DNA from: an uncultured Tenacibaculum sp.
Lineage (GTDB): Bacteria > Bacteroidota > Bacteroidia > Flavobacteriales > Flavobacteriaceae
Assembly: GCF_947499065.1 (NCBI RefSeq)
Contig: NZ_CANMMT010000001.1
Location: 806,001-870,000, forward strand
Direction: 5' to 3'
Length of the DNA stretch: 64,000 nucleotides
Positions 62,797 to 64,000 of this stretch are shown one piece after another; the stretch's first letter is position 1, and each line of letters starts with the position of its first letter. A program made the translations under genes and the position numbers. Below the pieces are notes generated by a model. The model ran no database searches and was not told the DNA's origin. It worked only from the letters and a program-made list of their open reading frames with translations.

Positions 62797-64000
62797 TTAT
62801 TTTTCTTTTGAATATGATATTTTTAATACTGCTCTTCTAGTTGTGTTTGCAGTTTCGTTCCCATCTAATAATGTAACCCCTCTAGGATTCCAATTGTAGG
62901 TTTTTACATTTGTATCTAATGAATTGTTAGTTCCAAAAGCGTTATCAGTAGGAGTATTGTAAACTTTTAATATTAAAGGTGAAATGTCATCTGTAGTATT
63001 ACTTAACAAATCCGAAATATAATCAGTTATTCTAAAATTGTATTTATTAGGTTTGTCATCTGTCAATTCTAAATTACCTCCAAAGAGACTAGACAGTTTA
63101 TATGCATCTGTTATTTGAGTAGGTGTTGTCCCTCCATTACCGTTATCTTTATTTTGATAAATAAATAACCTTTGAGGAATTATATTTTTATCTGTGTTAA
63201 TATTTTGATTAATATAAAATGTTAGTGAAGCATCGTTAACTAACCAATTGTTGGCTCTTAATTCATCTAGTTTTGCTTGATCTAAAATTTTTACCTTCGC
63301 CATTGTTCCAGCTGTTCCTTGTACTATGAAATTATTAGCAGGAGCAGGTGTAACTACAGGACTCATATTATAAATACTGTTTCTTATACCAGTTAAGGGG
63401 AAAGAATATGTATTAGGTAAAGTATCTTTTAGAACTAAATTTGTTTGTCCATCCTTCTTTTCAAAGGTTGTAATTGTGTAATGAAAATCTAATGTTGCTG
63501 AAGCATTATTACCTAAAAGATTTAAAGGAACCATAGAACCGTCAGCTCCTTCGGCTTTTACAATTAAACCTCTGAAATAATTGTTAAAGGCATCAGAATT
63601 AGAGAATTCACTGTCTTTAAACTTGTCCCAAAAAATCTCTTTCATGCGAGTCATGTTTAAAGGAATTGCTAAAAATGGTGCTTTGTTAGCAAGTTTAATA
63701 GTATCTTTATAAGTGTTACCGTTGCTAATATTTCTAGTTAAAACCAACATTGTGTCTACTGGACTTGGTTTAAAATCAAAACTACTACCTTCATTTAATA
63801 ATTCTGACTCTATGTAGGGATAGTTAGATTCAAAACTATTTTGAACAGCTGGGTTACTTGGGTTTAATGTATTTAAGAAAGTATTATTTCTGTAAATCTT
63901 TAATGTTGTAGCGATGGTTGAGTTACCCAATACAGAGTCTAATCTAAACTTAGGTTTTCCATCAGATTCTTTACCAATACTAGTAGCAGTATAAGGTAAT
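62797..64000 (-). CDS. DUF4270 family protein (partial, N-terminus beyond the window)
   Basis: The C-terminal roughly 400 residues of a protein that continues past the window edge; the frame stays open through the last base. The beta-rich, TN-rich sequence, with FRLDSVLGNST, a loop NKDNGNGGTTPTQ and the end NTTRRAVLKISYSKEK, matches DUF4270, a secreted Bacteroidota family that lies upstream of glmS and near glycogen synthase genes. No ATG near 63930 is needed. A signal or lipoprotein start should lie beyond the window. The function is unknown. Confidence 0.8.
   Translation of the reverse strand, partial: LPYTATSIGKESDGKPKFRLDSVLGNSTIATTLKIYRNNTFLNTLNPSNPAVQNSFESNYPYIESELLNEGSSFDFKPSPVDTMLVLTRNISNGNTYKDTIKLANKAPFLAIPLNMTRMKEIFWDKFKDSEFSNSDAFNNYFRGLIVKAEGADGSMVPLNLLGNNASATLDFHYTITTFEKKDGQTNLVLKDTLPNTYSFPLTGIRNSIYNMSPVVTPAPANNFIVQGTAGTMAKVKILDQAKLDELRANNWLVNDASLTFYINQNINTDKNIIPQRLFIYQNKDNGNGGTTPTQITDAYKLSSLFGGNLELTDDKPNKYNFRITDYISDLLSNTTDDISPLILKVYNTPTDNAFGTNNSLDTNVKTYNWNPRGVTLLDGNETANTTRRAVLKISYSKEK

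Overview
The window is one AT-rich, densely packed chromosomal segment from a member of the Bacteroidota, almost certainly a marine Flavobacteriaceae (Tenacibaculum/Polaribacter-like; genus not established). The evidence is the SprE/PorW-type gliding and type IX secretion lipoprotein, several flavobacterial families (DUF4837, DUF5687, DUF4286, DUF4270), an ATP synthase operon without beta and epsilon genes, the near absence of Shine-Dalgarno sequences, and many TAnnTTTG promoter boxes. I saw no rRNA, tRNA, transposase, phage or CRISPR locus.

Layout. 1-6.2 kb: end of an exonuclease III gene, an MltD-like transglycosylase, a DUF4837 lipoprotein, a DUF1761 membrane protein between two matching terminators, and an ABC exporter. 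6.3-15.4 kb: sprE, a bactofilin, AtpZ and a small membrane protein lead into atpBEFHA-[FkbM methyltransferase]-atpG. The methyltransferase is an unusual insertion, and a strong hairpin separates atpE from atpF. 15.5-18.6 kb: a secreted TonB-C-like protein, then dxs and rsmI from a 38-bp divergent promoter. 18.6-21.6 kb: a PadR repressor gene followed by four tandem divergent paralogous membrane proteins, with a palindromic operator array upstream. 21.7-30.5 kb: ferredoxin-type reductase, LysE exporter, mgtE, rsmA, DUF4286, a TPR lipoprotein-sized protein, a 47-residue small protein behind a sigma-54-like promoter, serS and ribF.

30.7-35 kb: a TonB-dependent receptor paired with an SGNH-hydrolase lipoprotein instead of SusD. 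35-45.7 kb: rseP, a SCO protein, an SdpI-like protein, a serine hydrolase, sufS, a BI-1 family protein, an M43 metalloprotease lipoprotein, a glycerophosphodiester phosphodiesterase, and a ClC protein lacking both gating and proton-transfer glutamates. 45.7-52.7 kb: a reverse operon (DinB, ArsR-type regulator, three envelope proteins), OsmC, aspS, an M50 protease and HopJ. 52.7-64 kb: a GC-rich 3 x 41-bp repeat, an M28 peptidase convergent and overlapping with an alanine:sodium symporter, pheS, gdhA, an EEP-family nuclease/phosphatase, glmS, and a DUF4270 gene cut by the window edge.

Most of the segment is housekeeping: energy (atp), isoprenoids (dxs), translation (serS, aspS, pheS, rsmA, rsmI), cofactors (ribF, sufS), nitrogen (gdhA) and envelope precursors (glmS). 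The parts that ordinary housekeeping does not explain are the PadR-paralog quartet with its operators, the methyltransferase inside the atp operon, the sigma-54-like small-protein gene, the receptor/SGNH pair, the atypical ClC and the 41-bp repeat.
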